Shown: one piece after another, positions 6,490 through 13,783 of the stretch
How positions within the stretch are numbered: position 1 is the first letter of the stretch
Layout of the letters: each line of letters begins with the position of its first letter
Virus record (IMG/VR): IMGVR_UViG_3300025590_000552
Span: 1-26,483 of that record
Strand: one strand, 5' to 3'
Source of the DNA: a virus
DNA length: 26,483 nt
The notes under the pieces: generated by a model
Database searches by the model: none
Seen by the model: the letters and a program-made list of their open reading frames with translations, nothing else
Told to the model about the DNA's origin: nothing
Translations under genes and position numbers: made by a program

Positions 6490-7677
6490 ATGAGCAAATC
6501 TCAAACTGCATTACCCAAGATAGCAAAGAAACGCCTCGCACCATATATTGAGCGCGGCATAGTGAACGGCATTTTTACCGACGGAAAACCCGTCGCTGAA
6601 ATGTATCAGAGAAAAGCGAACGACCCTTCGTTGTCGCAAACCATCTCTGAACTCGGCGGAGCATCATCCGAACCGGCGCAACAATTCATAACCGAAACTG
6701 TATTAGTGGATTTATCCGCAATCCTTCGTCAGAAGAGATACACCGGCCACCTAGATATATGGGAAGTAAATCACCGAATCGTCGGTGTGGCTTCCGGAAA
6801 TCCTCGCCCTGTATGTTTCATCATGGGACAGGCAGTAGTTGAAGATGACGATGTTGAATCAGAACCTTCATTATTCAGACTTTCACTTTGGGACGCAGAC
6901 GCTTCTCTAGCAGATGACGTTGAAAGAGATGGAAAATATTCTCTAGCAATAACCTGCAAGAATCTTGACGCAGATATTCTTGACCTTCGACCAATGCAAG
7001 GTCTTGCTTCATTCGCTCAAGAAGAATACGAACATGGCGACCGTCAAGAATTACTCAAAGGATTATTCGACATAACAGATATTGCGGACTTGGAAGACAA
7101 TCTTTCAGTCGGAAACAACGACTTCCGTCTTATCGAAGCATCAGTATCTTACGCCGGAGTTCAAAACTCTCGTGCCGGAAATCAATTCGGAAAAATGCTA
7201 CTGAAAGACGACTCAACTATGACCATGGATGCAATTGAATCCGGTGAGAATCTACTTCTCAACTGTATGTGTTCAACTGCAATCGCTACACGATTCGGAA
7301 AATACTCAAAAATATTGGCTCTAGTATCTGTAAAGTCATCCAATGACTACGGATTATCAGCAAACATGGAATGTGCAATCGGTCTAGTGGTTGTTTCTCC
7401 ACCCGAACCCGAGACACCGAAAGGTGGCGATGACGACGATGATGATGCGGCGTCATATTTCAAAACGAATGTCCCGACAATAACTGACGATGATGACGAC
7501 GAAGAAGATGTGGCTTCTGAAACACCAACTGAAACTACTGCAATAGTTGAAGATTCCACGGCAGAGGAAACAGAAGAAGTTGTCGAGACACCTACTCCAA
7601 AGAAGGCTGAAAAAGCCGCTGAAAAAGCCGCTGAACCCGCTACAGATGGCGACGATGATTGGGACGATTGGGACTGA
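6490..7677 (+). CDS. Probable single-stranded DNA-binding protein with acidic tail
   Basis: The protein has 395 residues. The region of about 80-300 alternates beta strands with glycine turns (HRIVGVASGNPRPVCFIMGQ, FRLSLWDAD, DFRLIEASVSYAGVQ) in a way that suits one or two OB folds. The last 90 residues are strongly acidic, with runs of Asp at about 315-320 and 335-340, a Lys/Ala-rich stretch, and a terminal DDDWDDWD. An acidic tip with aromatic residues is the usual protein-docking end of SSB/RPA-like proteins of phages and bacteria. Its position between a helicase-like ATPase and a recombinase-like ATPase agrees. OB-fold assignment is inference, and a phage gp32- or gp2.5-like analogue is equally possible. 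Confidence 0.7.
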   Translation: MSKSQTALPKIAKKRLAPYIERGIVNGIFTDGKPVAEMYQRKANDPSLSQTISELGGASSEPAQQFITETVLVDLSAILRQKRYTGHLDIWEVNHRIVGVASGNPRPVCFIMGQAVVEDDDVESEPSLFRLSLWDADASLADDVERDGKYSLAITCKNLDADILDLRPMQGLASFAQEEYEHGDRQELLKGLFDITDIADLEDNLSVGNNDFRLIEASVSYAGVQNSRAGNQFGKMLLKDDSTMTMDAIESGENLLLNCMCSTAIATRFGKYSKILALVSVKSSNDYGLSANMECAIGLVVVSPPEPETPKGGDDDDDDAASYFKTNVPTITDDDDDEEDVASETPTETTAIVEDSTAEETEEVVETPTPKKAEKAAEKAAEPATDGDDDWDDWD

Positions 7678-7686
7678 TTGGAGTCG

Positions 7687-7715
7687 CTTAAATAGGTGGT
7701 AAATGAGGGATTGAT
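7687..7715 (+). promoter_or_regulatory. Class A leaderless promoter for the RecA-like ATPase
   Basis: CTTAAATAGGTGGTAAATGAGG: GTG at 7696 is 20 nt before ATG 7716. Confidence 0.6.
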
Positions 7716-8606
7716 ATGGCTAAGAAGAAGAAGACTGATTATTCAGCATTAATAGCAACGGCAGATACGGGAACATCAATGGCGGAGAGCAAACCACTTC
7801 GTCATATGAAATTACAGGCATTTCCGGGCGGTGGAAAATCACACTTCTCTCTGTCCTTTTTCGACCATGAAATGAAAACTGCCGGCTTGAAACCGGAAGA
7901 AGGATTGATGACTATTATTGATTGTGATTTAGAAGGCCAAAGAGATTTGGTTGCTCGAGATGACATACTATCTCCGGAACTTCGCCCACGACTTTACAGA
8001 AAAGTTTGCCGAACACCCGAAGAAGTAAACCAAATGGTTCTAGCATTTATCGACTTGCACCGACAACACGCCGAAGAACATCCGGATGGCGTCCGTGTAA
8101 TGTGTATGGAAAATGAAGGCGCGTATTATCTCGCTTGTCGTGATTATTACTCGATTGAAGTTCATGGAAAATCAGAGGCAGAACAATTACTATCTCGACA
8201 GGCTCAAGCAATTTCAGAAGGGAAGAAAACTCTCCCTATGTTTGCCGAAGGTCAAATGCACTCTTACAAAGTTATTAACAAAATGTTCTTTCAACCATAC
8301 GAGAGATTGAAGGTTGGTGCGGAGATTTACAAATATCATTTCATCTCCACCGTTCTTTTGAAATCTTACACCGAAGGATATGGAACTGCAAATGAGAATC
8401 GTGTAGTCGCCGCGGCCGGACGTGCTGATTTGACAGACCCTTTGTTTGATTGGATTATAGAATTGACTCAACAACAGAGGACAGTGAAGGGCGAATTAAA
8501 GACGCGCCACGTATCTGAAATCAGAAAATCAAGAACTTGTAAACCGTTCAGAATAGAGAACCCAACACAAGAGAAGTTTTGGAATGCCGTAAAAAAGCAA
8601 TCCTAA
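7716..8606 (+). CDS. RecA-like P-loop ATPase (Sak4/phage nucleotide-binding type)
   Basis: The protein has 296 residues. After a lysine-rich N terminus, the strand MKLQAFPGGGKSHFSLSFFD gives a Walker A (FPGGGKSH, about residues 34-41), followed by LMTIIDCDLEGQRDL, typical of the short single-domain RecA-like ATPases found in phages (Sak4, or 'phage nucleotide-binding protein'). VRVMCMENEGAYY is in the place of Walker B but lacks the usual terminal aspartates. It is followed by a RecB/Cas4-like nuclease, and the pair would fit single-strand annealing or strand-exchange recombination during viral replication. Exact family membership is inferred. Confidence 0.75.
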   Translation: MAKKKKTDYSALIATADTGTSMAESKPLRHMKLQAFPGGGKSHFSLSFFDHEMKTAGLKPEEGLMTIIDCDLEGQRDLVARDDILSPELRPRLYRKVCRTPEEVNQMVLAFIDLHRQHAEEHPDGVRVMCMENEGAYYLACRDYYSIEVHGKSEAEQLLSRQAQAISEGKKTLPMFAEGQMHSYKVINKMFFQPYERLKVGAEIYKYHFISTVLLKSYTEGYGTANENRVVAAAGRADLTDPLFDWIIELTQQQRTVKGELKTRHVSEIRKSRTCKPFRIENPTQEKFWNAVKKQS

Positions 8607-8625
8607 ACATCTCCGTTAGCGAGTT

Positions 8626-8666
8626 CTTCAAATAGGTGGCTAACAGCGAAAGGAATGTGAACAAAC
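8626..8666 (+). promoter_or_regulatory. Class A promoter with short leader
   Basis: TTCAAATAGGTGG matches the site at 7691, but the ATG at 8667 is 31 nt from the GTG (8636), so this mRNA should carry a leader of about 10 nt. It is the one exception to the 20-21 nt rule. Confidence 0.5.
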
Positions 8667-9866
8667 ATGAAAGTCCCGTACTTATCCGCATCCCGTTTGA
8701 AGACTGCACAAGATTGTCAACTATCTTACAAACTTCGTTATGACCCACCAAATGAAGAAGCAGTTCAAGTAAAATGGGCTAACGAACATCGCGACAATCT
8801 CGGACCTGCTCGTCTTGGCGGTAATATTCACAACGCTCTCGAAGAGTGGAGAAGACCAAATCCAAAGACAGGAAAAGTCAGACGCCCACGTCTTGACAAA
8901 CTGCTAGAACTTTACGACGCTGAATGCGCCAAAGCGGAAATTGATTTCGACCTCTATGAAGATGGAGTGAAAATGTTGACACGTTGGTTTCAGAAGAGAG
9001 GAACTGCACCTGTCAAAGTTCTTCACGTCGAGCAACAATTCGGTTCTCATAGAGCGCCGTACATTTTGTCAAATGGAGTTCCCGTCTTTGGGTTCATTGA
9101 TTTGACGCTTGAGATTGACGAGAACACAATCGAACTTGTTGATTACAAAACTCAACGAGCGCCAATCAAACAAGAGGAAGCAGATTCAAATGTACAGGCG
9201 GGAATGTATCTTTCAGTCGCTAAGGAATTATGGCCGGATAAGGATATTATATTCACTTTCGATTTGACTCGTTATGGAACTGTTTCAACTCGTTGGTCAG
9301 ATGAAAAGATTGACACTTTCAAAGCATTCTTGAAAACCAAATGGGAATGGATTAATTCAATTGAAGAACCAAAGGCAACAATCGGACCTGCCTGTAAATG
9401 GTGTGCGTTTACTGAAATCTGTCCGAAGGCTCAAAAACTTGTTCAGATGGGAGCGTGGGATATTGTTGTCGGAGCAACACCCGTTGATGATGACCCCGAT
9501 GAAATGTTAGACCAACTTCAAGGAATCAAGGCGGCTCAAGCAATTCTCACAAAGAAAAAGAAAGCAATCGAAGACCACATCAAGAATGAGTGGTTCGATA
9601 GACACGCCGCCGTAGGAGAAAATACTAGGATTACAGAGAAGTATGCGGTGAAGTGGGAAGATAGGAAAAACAAGAAGTATCTTCCACACGAAGTTCAGCG
9701 ATTAGTACCGGCCGGAGTTTACGGACAAATGTCAACTTTGTCAAATACAAATGTTGAACGGTTGTTGCCTGTTTTACCCGAGGATGTGCAAAAAGCCATC
9801 AGAGACACCGCAATATCTAAACCATTCAAAGCATTGACTATTCGTAAGAGACAAGATGCCAACTGA
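8667..9866 (+). CDS. PD-(D/E)XK nuclease, RecB/Cas4-like, with Fe-S cysteines
   Basis: The protein has 399 residues. The N-terminal LSASRLKTAQDCQLSYKLRY is the typical start of RecB/AddB/Cas4 nucleases and supplies the first cysteine (C17). GNIHNALEEW (His near 54), GFIDLTLE (Asp near 144), LVDYKTQ (DxK near 158-160) and QAGMY (near 177) are the PD-(D/E)XK motifs. CKWCAFTEICP near 242-252 gives the remaining three cysteines of a 4Fe-4S cluster. The C-terminal 140 residues are helical and basic. It likely acts as a 5'- or 3'-exonuclease making recombinogenic ends with the preceding RecA-like ATPase. There is no Cas1 or CRISPR array nearby, so a CRISPR role is not supported. Confidence 0.9.
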   Translation: MKVPYLSASRLKTAQDCQLSYKLRYDPPNEEAVQVKWANEHRDNLGPARLGGNIHNALEEWRRPNPKTGKVRRPRLDKLLELYDAECAKAEIDFDLYEDGVKMLTRWFQKRGTAPVKVLHVEQQFGSHRAPYILSNGVPVFGFIDLTLEIDENTIELVDYKTQRAPIKQEEADSNVQAGMYLSVAKELWPDKDIIFTFDLTRYGTVSTRWSDEKIDTFKAFLKTKWEWINSIEEPKATIGPACKWCAFTEICPKAQKLVQMGAWDIVVGATPVDDDPDEMLDQLQGIKAAQAILTKKKKAIEDHIKNEWFDRHAAVGENTRITEKYAVKWEDRKNKKYLPHEVQRLVPAGVYGQMSTLSNTNVERLLPVLPEDVQKAIRDTAISKPFKALTIRKRQDAN

Positions 9867-10188
9867 TGAAAATAACAGAGAAGTTCCATCATCAAAGTAC
9901 GGCAAGCGCCAATTCGGACGCATGGGCAAGACCGATGGCCGCAACGTAAAACGCCTTCATCGAGCCATGTTAAAAGCAGGCGCGGGGCATCCATCCGGGA
10001 CGGCATTGACTACAGGTCAGATTGTACAATTAGATGACCAACCATTTGAAATGCACCGTCTCACAAATCATCTCGCCAAGAAACCACATCTGTTCAAATG
10101 TGTAGGAACTGAAAGAGTCGCCGGAATTGATGGTCGAACTCGATACCCTCAAAAGTTGTGGCTTGCTAGGGAAGATGCCTACGAATAA
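9856..10188 (+). CDS. Small basic hypothetical protein (110 aa)
   Basis: The ATG at 9856 overlaps the end of the nuclease gene by 11 bases, so translation is probably coupled. The first 45 residues are very basic and glycine-rich (KYGKRQFGRMGKTDGRNVKR). The second half has LTTGQIVQLDDQPFEMHRLT, then NHLAKKPHLFKC and a short strand ending in KLWLA, which resembles the helix-turn-helix and wing order of small phage winged-helix proteins. DNA binding is likely from charge alone; the fold is a guess. It is the last gene before the candidate origin region, and a TATTGACGTCAATA palindrome starts at its stop codon. Confidence 0.65.
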   Translation: MPTDENNREVPSSKYGKRQFGRMGKTDGRNVKRLHRAMLKAGAGHPSGTALTTGQIVQLDDQPFEMHRLTNHLAKKPHLFKCVGTERVAGIDGRTRYPQKLWLAREDAYE

Positions 10189-10202
10189 TATTGACGTCAA
10201 TA
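10189..10202. repeat. Palindrome TATTGACGTCAATA, copy 1
   Basis: A perfect 14-bp palindrome starting at the TAA stop of the preceding gene; its core TTGACGTCAA recurs at 10447-10462. Probable binding site of a dimeric protein. Confidence 0.6.
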
Positions 10203-10280
10203 CCTTGACTACCAAGACTTCCTATAGGCTCTGTATTTTTACTCCTTATAGAACGACGCCGTTTTGAAGCCAAAATAAAT

Positions 10281-10312
10281 GTGCGCTTGCGGCTCAAAAA
10301 CGCACTTTTTTT
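10281..10312 (+). terminator. Intrinsic-type terminator
   Basis: GTGCG (10281-10285) pairs with CGCAC (10301-10305), followed at once by seven T residues (10306-10312). It would end the transcripts of the 4474-10188 gene run. Confidence 0.55.
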
Positions 10313-10446
10313 CTAGTGCAAAAAGTGTGCAAAAGTTCGATTAAAAAGAAACTATTTCCGGGCTATTGGTGTCAATATTCTGACACTACTTAACCTGTGC
10401 AAAATATCGCAAGTTTTTTTCTCAATATTATCCCCAATATACCCAC

Positions 10447-10462
10447 ATATTGACGTCAATAT
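10447..10462. repeat. Palindrome ATATTGACGTCAATAT, copy 2
   Basis: A perfect 16-bp palindrome sharing its central 14 bp with copy 1, 258 bp away. It lies about 40 bp upstream of the ATTGAT boxes of the next promoter. Confidence 0.6.
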
Positions 10463-10502
10463 ATTCGAAAATGTAAAGGAAGTAGGGAAAACGATGTCTT
10501 TT

Positions 10503-10550
10503 CATTGATAAAACCAAAACATTGATAAGGGGGAAGACATAGGACGAAAC
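10503..10550 (+). promoter_or_regulatory. Hybrid class B/A promoter
   Basis: CATTGATA occurs at 10503 and 10520 (17 bp apart). The second box continues into ATAAGGGGG, so it takes the place of the class A TATA stretch, 26 bp before ATG 10551. AGGACGAAACATG at the start resembles the end of the 78-aa gene's promoter region (AGGACAGAACATG). Confidence 0.5.
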
Positions 10551-10658
10551 ATGGAGATAAGTCCTAGTTTGATAGGACCAATCGTGGTATTGTTGCCACC
10601 TTTGGGAATGATAGTAGTCGGGTTGTTAATGACCGGAATGTTGACCGTTCGTCGGTAA
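10551..10658 (+). CDS. Mini membrane protein (35 aa), single transmembrane helix
   Basis: The ATG at 10551 is placed by the hybrid promoter, with the TATA-like A 26 bp upstream. The frame runs MEISPSLIGPIVVLLPPLGM and continues as a hydrophobic stretch to VRR and TAA at 10656-10658. Residues 7-32 form one long hydrophobic helix with a short polar N terminus and two terminal arginines, which predicts an inner arginine end. It is too short for routine gene callers. It stands immediately upstream of the sliding-clamp promoter. A role in membrane attachment, lysis or superinfection exclusion is possible but nothing in the sequence decides it. Confidence 0.5.
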   Translation: MEISPSLIGPIVVLLPPLGMIVVGLLMTGMLTVRR

Positions 10659-10673
10659 ATATACACCATTCAT

Positions 10674-10702
10674 TTCATAAAGGTGTGGAACGACGAAGAA
10701 CT
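10674..10702 (+). promoter_or_regulatory. Class A leaderless promoter for the sliding clamp gene
   Basis: TTTCATAAAGGTGTGGAAC: GTG at 10683 is 20 nt before ATG 10703. ATAAAGG is identical to the PolB and 52-aa gene sites. Confidence 0.6.
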
Positions 10703-11503
10703 ATGACCTTAACGCCGAATAGCAACGTGAGCAGAACGGGAATCGTTCGTGCCGAATCATCATCTCTGTCAACCGCACTTCGTCGAGCAGTTCTCGACAA
10801 TCCTTCAAATCCTGTGAAAGCATTATTCACCGAAGAAGGATTGAGTATTTGGACTCACGATATTGCTAAGACAGTTCAACTGATAATGACCAATGCAACA
10901 ATTGGCGGCTTGAAGGTAAAGAATCCTGTCATCATGTTGCTCGACCCGGAATCAATGGCTTCACTTTTAGATACTAAGTTCCCCGGTGAAATGGTCAAAC
11001 TTGAATGCAAACCAAACTCTCCAATTACCGTTTCATCTCGAAGCGGTGGAAATGTTGTTTATCATCCGGCTGATGAAGATGATTGTTTCGTCGTTCCCGA
11101 CCATTGGATTATGCCGAAAGATTCTGACGGTTGGTTTACAATTCCAATGAAGAATGGAGAAAAATGTACAACAAGAGTCGTACTTTCGAAACAAGAAATG
11201 CAAAACGGAATAGTTGACATGACTGTCGCCGGCGCTCCTTACGTTTCATTCGACTTCAATCAGAATGGTTCGACCTGCGAATCCGGACATTGGGGTTCAA
11301 AGACCAATCGTTCTATGACGCCGATTAATGCAACAGTCGAAGGACCTGCAATATCACTAAACTTCACCGAGAATCTTGGTGGAATCCTCGGTCGGCTTGA
11401 CGGTGAGAATTACGTTGTTCAGAAACATTCAGCGACTCCGTTCACAATTATTGAAAGTGGTTCGACTGTTGTCGTTGCTACAGAAGCGCAACGTGAGGGA
11501 TGA
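10703..11503 (+). CDS. Probable divergent sliding clamp (PCNA-like)
   Basis: The protein has 266 residues, close to archaeal PCNA (about 245-250). The start at ATG 10703 follows the class A rule; an in-frame GTG at 10685 falls inside the promoter. Near residues 40-60, ALFTEEGLSIWTHDIAKTVQ matches the PCNA pattern of a glycine turn followed by an aspartate and an 'alignment' helix edge. The whole chain alternates strands and short helices, with a second half of similar build and a strand-rich end FTIIESGSTVVVATEA. Sequence identity to cellular PCNA is evidently low, so the call rests on length, pattern and the presence of clamp-loader and PolB genes nearby. It would encircle DNA and tether the polymerase. 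Confidence 0.65.
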   Translation: MTLTPNSNVSRTGIVRAESSSLSTALRRAVLDNPSNPVKALFTEEGLSIWTHDIAKTVQLIMTNATIGGLKVKNPVIMLLDPESMASLLDTKFPGEMVKLECKPNSPITVSSRSGGNVVYHPADEDDCFVVPDHWIMPKDSDGWFTIPMKNGEKCTTRVVLSKQEMQNGIVDMTVAGAPYVSFDFNQNGSTCESGHWGSKTNRSMTPINATVEGPAISLNFTENLGGILGRLDGENYVVQKHSATPFTIIESGSTVVVATEAQREG

Positions 11504-11748
11504 TAATGTACGACCCGAATCATGGATTATATCAACGAGTGAAAGCAGAATCAGCGCTTGGTATTGACGAGGAAACTCGCGACCAAATTATGACTGCCGT
11601 CAAACTTGACTTACTTCTTGCTCATGCGGGAATCACTGACGATAAAATCGAATTGGCTTATGACGCCGCATTGAAAAATCAATTGGCTGATGTCAGAGAT
11701 GCTTTCGAAGCCCTCGTCGGGAAGGACGAGGATTTGGATGAGATTTGA
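11500..11748 (+). CDS. Small acidic helical protein (82 aa)
   Basis: ATG 11500 overlaps the clamp stop codon (ATGA); ATG 11506 is an in-frame alternative. The product is helical and acidic, with MTAVKLDLLLAHAGITDDKI and a tail ending EDLDEI. It overlaps the primase start downstream, so clamp, this protein and primase should be translated as a unit. No domain is recognised; a small accessory subunit of the replication complex is an inference from position only. Confidence 0.7.
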   Translation: MIMYDPNHGLYQRVKAESALGIDEETRDQIMTAVKLDLLLAHAGITDDKIELAYDAALKNQLADVRDAFEALVGKDEDLDEI

Positions 11749-12913
11749 TAATGAGAAAATGGAATTACTTCTCGAACATCTCGGGTTCAGACATTTCCCA
11801 AGGGCGATAGGAAATCCAAGACAAGAGTTCGTTTACTCAACCGATGAAGTTTATCCGAAACTTGTTCAGTGGGATGGTAATTCATCTTGCTTCATTTCAA
11901 CCGGCGGTTATGACGCGCTCAAGTGGGAAGTTGGAAATAAACAAAGTCCGGGTAAAATAATTCACGAGATGACTTTCTTTGACTTCGACCACGAGACGAA
12001 ACCGGAAAACGCATTTGCTGACGCTCAAAGATTATCTCAATTCTTGACGAAGATGAACATCGCACATTGGGTTCAGTATTCCGGAAGCAAGGGTTATCAT
12101 TTATTCATAATTCACAAACCTACGAAGTTCAAGTTCGACCATCGCGACGGTTCAGCGGATGCGTTGAAGAATCTTCTAAACCAAACTCAAACTCATCTCG
12201 GAAAAACACTTGGACTGAATACTTTGGATGAACAAACTACCGGCGACCCAAAACGCTTGTGTAGGATTCCATTCACTCGTCATGTAAATCGCTTGGGTAA
12301 ATTATCCGGCAGATATGCTGTTCCTGTTGACACGGAAAAACTTGACACAATTTCACACGAGGATATTGAAAAAATGTCCTATCGACCTCGATACGCTTTG
12401 CCTAACATCATCGGGAGAAGACTAACTTTGCGAGATTTCATTGTCGAACTTGGTGTTGAACTTCACCAACCCGAAACTCAACTTCGTGATATTATCAATT
12501 CCGATTTCGATTACAATCCATCAACGACAGCATTTCTAAAATCGCTTGAATACAGATGCCCGGGTGTGGTTAATGAGTTGAAGCGTAGGAATCCCCCACA
12601 CAACGCAAGGGTGTTTAGTGCGCTGTTCGGAAAAACATTAGGCTATGATGGGGGGAGATTCGAAGATATTTGGATGGAAATGGGGAAGACAATTGGTTAT
12701 GTGGACTTACACAATAAAGAGCATAGACTCTATCAAATGTCAACAATATTCGATGACCCGAAATGGCGGTCATTCCCGAACTGTACAACACTCAAAGCCA
12801 AGGGCTGTTGCATTGGTGAAACCTGTCCGAGATGGAAGACTTTTCAAGGTGGGGCAACTAACCAAGTTCGTACAATAAACAGGAAGTGGAGAAAGAAAAA
12901 TGGTAGCAAATAA
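11738..12913 (+). CDS. DNA primase, small-subunit (AEP) domain fused to large-subunit C-terminal Fe-S domain
   Basis: The protein has 391 residues. The N-terminal part carries the archaeo-eukaryotic primase motifs: FFDFDHE (catalytic DxD, about 80-86), YSGSKGYHLF (the SxH motif II, about 114-123) and LCRIPFTRH (motif III, about 174-182). The C-terminal 130 residues look like the PriL iron-sulphur domain: a first Cys in YRCPGVVNELKRRNPP, then HNARVFSALF, and FPNC near 348 with GCCIGETC near 356-362. Cellular archaea use two proteins, PriS and PriL; here both appear on one chain. ATG 11738 overlaps the preceding gene by 11 bases. It makes primers for PolB. PriL homology is inferred from residue order. 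Confidence 0.85.
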   Translation: MRFDNEKMELLLEHLGFRHFPRAIGNPRQEFVYSTDEVYPKLVQWDGNSSCFISTGGYDALKWEVGNKQSPGKIIHEMTFFDFDHETKPENAFADAQRLSQFLTKMNIAHWVQYSGSKGYHLFIIHKPTKFKFDHRDGSADALKNLLNQTQTHLGKTLGLNTLDEQTTGDPKRLCRIPFTRHVNRLGKLSGRYAVPVDTEKLDTISHEDIEKMSYRPRYALPNIIGRRLTLRDFIVELGVELHQPETQLRDIINSDFDYNPSTTAFLKSLEYRCPGVVNELKRRNPPHNARVFSALFGKTLGYDGGRFEDIWMEMGKTIGYVDLHNKEHRLYQMSTIFDDPKWRSFPNCTTLKAKGCCIGETCPRWKTFQGGATNQVRTINRKWRKKNGSK

Positions 12914-13781
12914 GACAGCGAAATATGACAAGATAATCGAAAACGAAGAATCGCTTGCGGCGTTCTTTGACGGCGAACCGAACCTTGGTCAACTTTTGGG
13001 ATTGTACAGATACTCGAAAAACTTGATTGAAGAAATGGCACTTTCGGGAACGAGACAGGATATGCCGGACCAAAATGAGTTCCTATTGACTTCAATAGAC
13101 CCATGGAAGTTAGAGAAAAAACTTGGGGAAATGATTCTGAACGAAATGGTTAGCCGACATCGAAAAGTTGACCATCGAGAACATTGGACGATGTGCGCGT
13201 ATCTCGGAGATTTAGGATTCGAAGTTGTTCATCTCAATACAGGAGAAGGAGATGTATCAAGTCGAAAAGTCAGTATCGAGAGAAAAGAGGACGACCTCGT
13301 TCCGTCTCTGTTCGATGGCAGAAGACTAAGACAACTAAGCGCCATGAGAGAAACTGCTGAATATTCATTTTTGATAGTTTCGAAATCATATACGGAAATC
13401 AAAAAGGGATTACAAGAGCGACAAGTTTCAGATAAAATCTTCACGTCGTTCATAGCAAGTTTGGCCGCTGTTGGCTATCCGCCGATGTTTATTGATGACA
13501 GATACGACGCCGCTCAAGTGATGCACCAATTAATCGGGAAGATTGAAGATGACAATCATCGACTCTATGTTCCCCGACCCAAAGGCGCTAACCCAACTGA
13601 TTTCCGAAATGCTATGGTCGAGGCTTTGCCGAAGGTTGGATTCAAAACACGCCGAAAATTAGTAGCCAAGTTTCCGAGCATAGCAAAATTAGTAGCCGCG
13701 AGTGTTGATGATATACAAGCGATTGAAGGAATTGGTCAGAAGACTGCCGAAAAGATTTGGCATTGTCTTCATGATGAATAA
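12900..13781 (+). CDS. XPF/ERCC4-family structure-specific endonuclease
   Basis: The ATG at 12900 overlaps the primase end by 14 bases. Residues of about 95-160 form the XPF/Mus81/Hef nuclease core: TGEGDVSSRKVSIERKEDDL contains the GD and ERK-x3-D catalytic residues, followed by SLFDGRRLRQLSAM, the standard 'dGR..QL..l' helix. A C-terminal helix-hairpin-helix pair (ALPKVGFKTRRKLVAKFPSI and IEGIGQKTAEKIW, about 240-290) provides DNA binding. The N-terminal 90 residues do not look like a helicase, so this is the short Hef/XPF type without the SF2 domain. It likely cuts branched or stalled-fork intermediates during viral replication or recombination. Confidence 0.92.
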   Translation: MVANKTAKYDKIIENEESLAAFFDGEPNLGQLLGLYRYSKNLIEEMALSGTRQDMPDQNEFLLTSIDPWKLEKKLGEMILNEMVSRHRKVDHREHWTMCAYLGDLGFEVVHLNTGEGDVSSRKVSIERKEDDLVPSLFDGRRLRQLSAMRETAEYSFLIVSKSYTEIKKGLQERQVSDKIFTSFIASLAAVGYPPMFIDDRYDAAQVMHQLIGKIEDDNHRLYVPRPKGANPTDFRNAMVEALPKVGFKTRRKLVAKFPSIAKLVAASVDDIQAIEGIGQKTAEKIWHCLHDE

Positions 13782-13783
13782 CA

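Larger units (their letters stand above)
10189..10550. other. AT-rich non-coding region, candidate replication origin or control region
   Basis: No gene is seen in 362 bases. A perfect palindrome TATTGACGTCAATA is at 10189-10202 and an extended 16-bp copy at 10447-10462; a related inverted repeat GTGTCA-N6-TGACAC lies between them (10369-10386). GTGCAAAA occurs at 10316, 10327 (one helical turn later) and 10397. A terminator-like hairpin is at 10281-10312, and several long A/T runs occur. The class B-like promoter of the next gene closes the region. Symmetric palindromes, iteron-like repeats and AT-rich DNA beside the clamp and primase genes suit an origin, but a regulator-binding region is equally possible. 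Confidence 0.45.

Noticed and set aside
8667-9866. Cas4 of a CRISPR system.
   Set aside because: No Cas1/Cas2, no repeat-spacer array; viral RecB/Cas4-like nucleases in replication regions are common.
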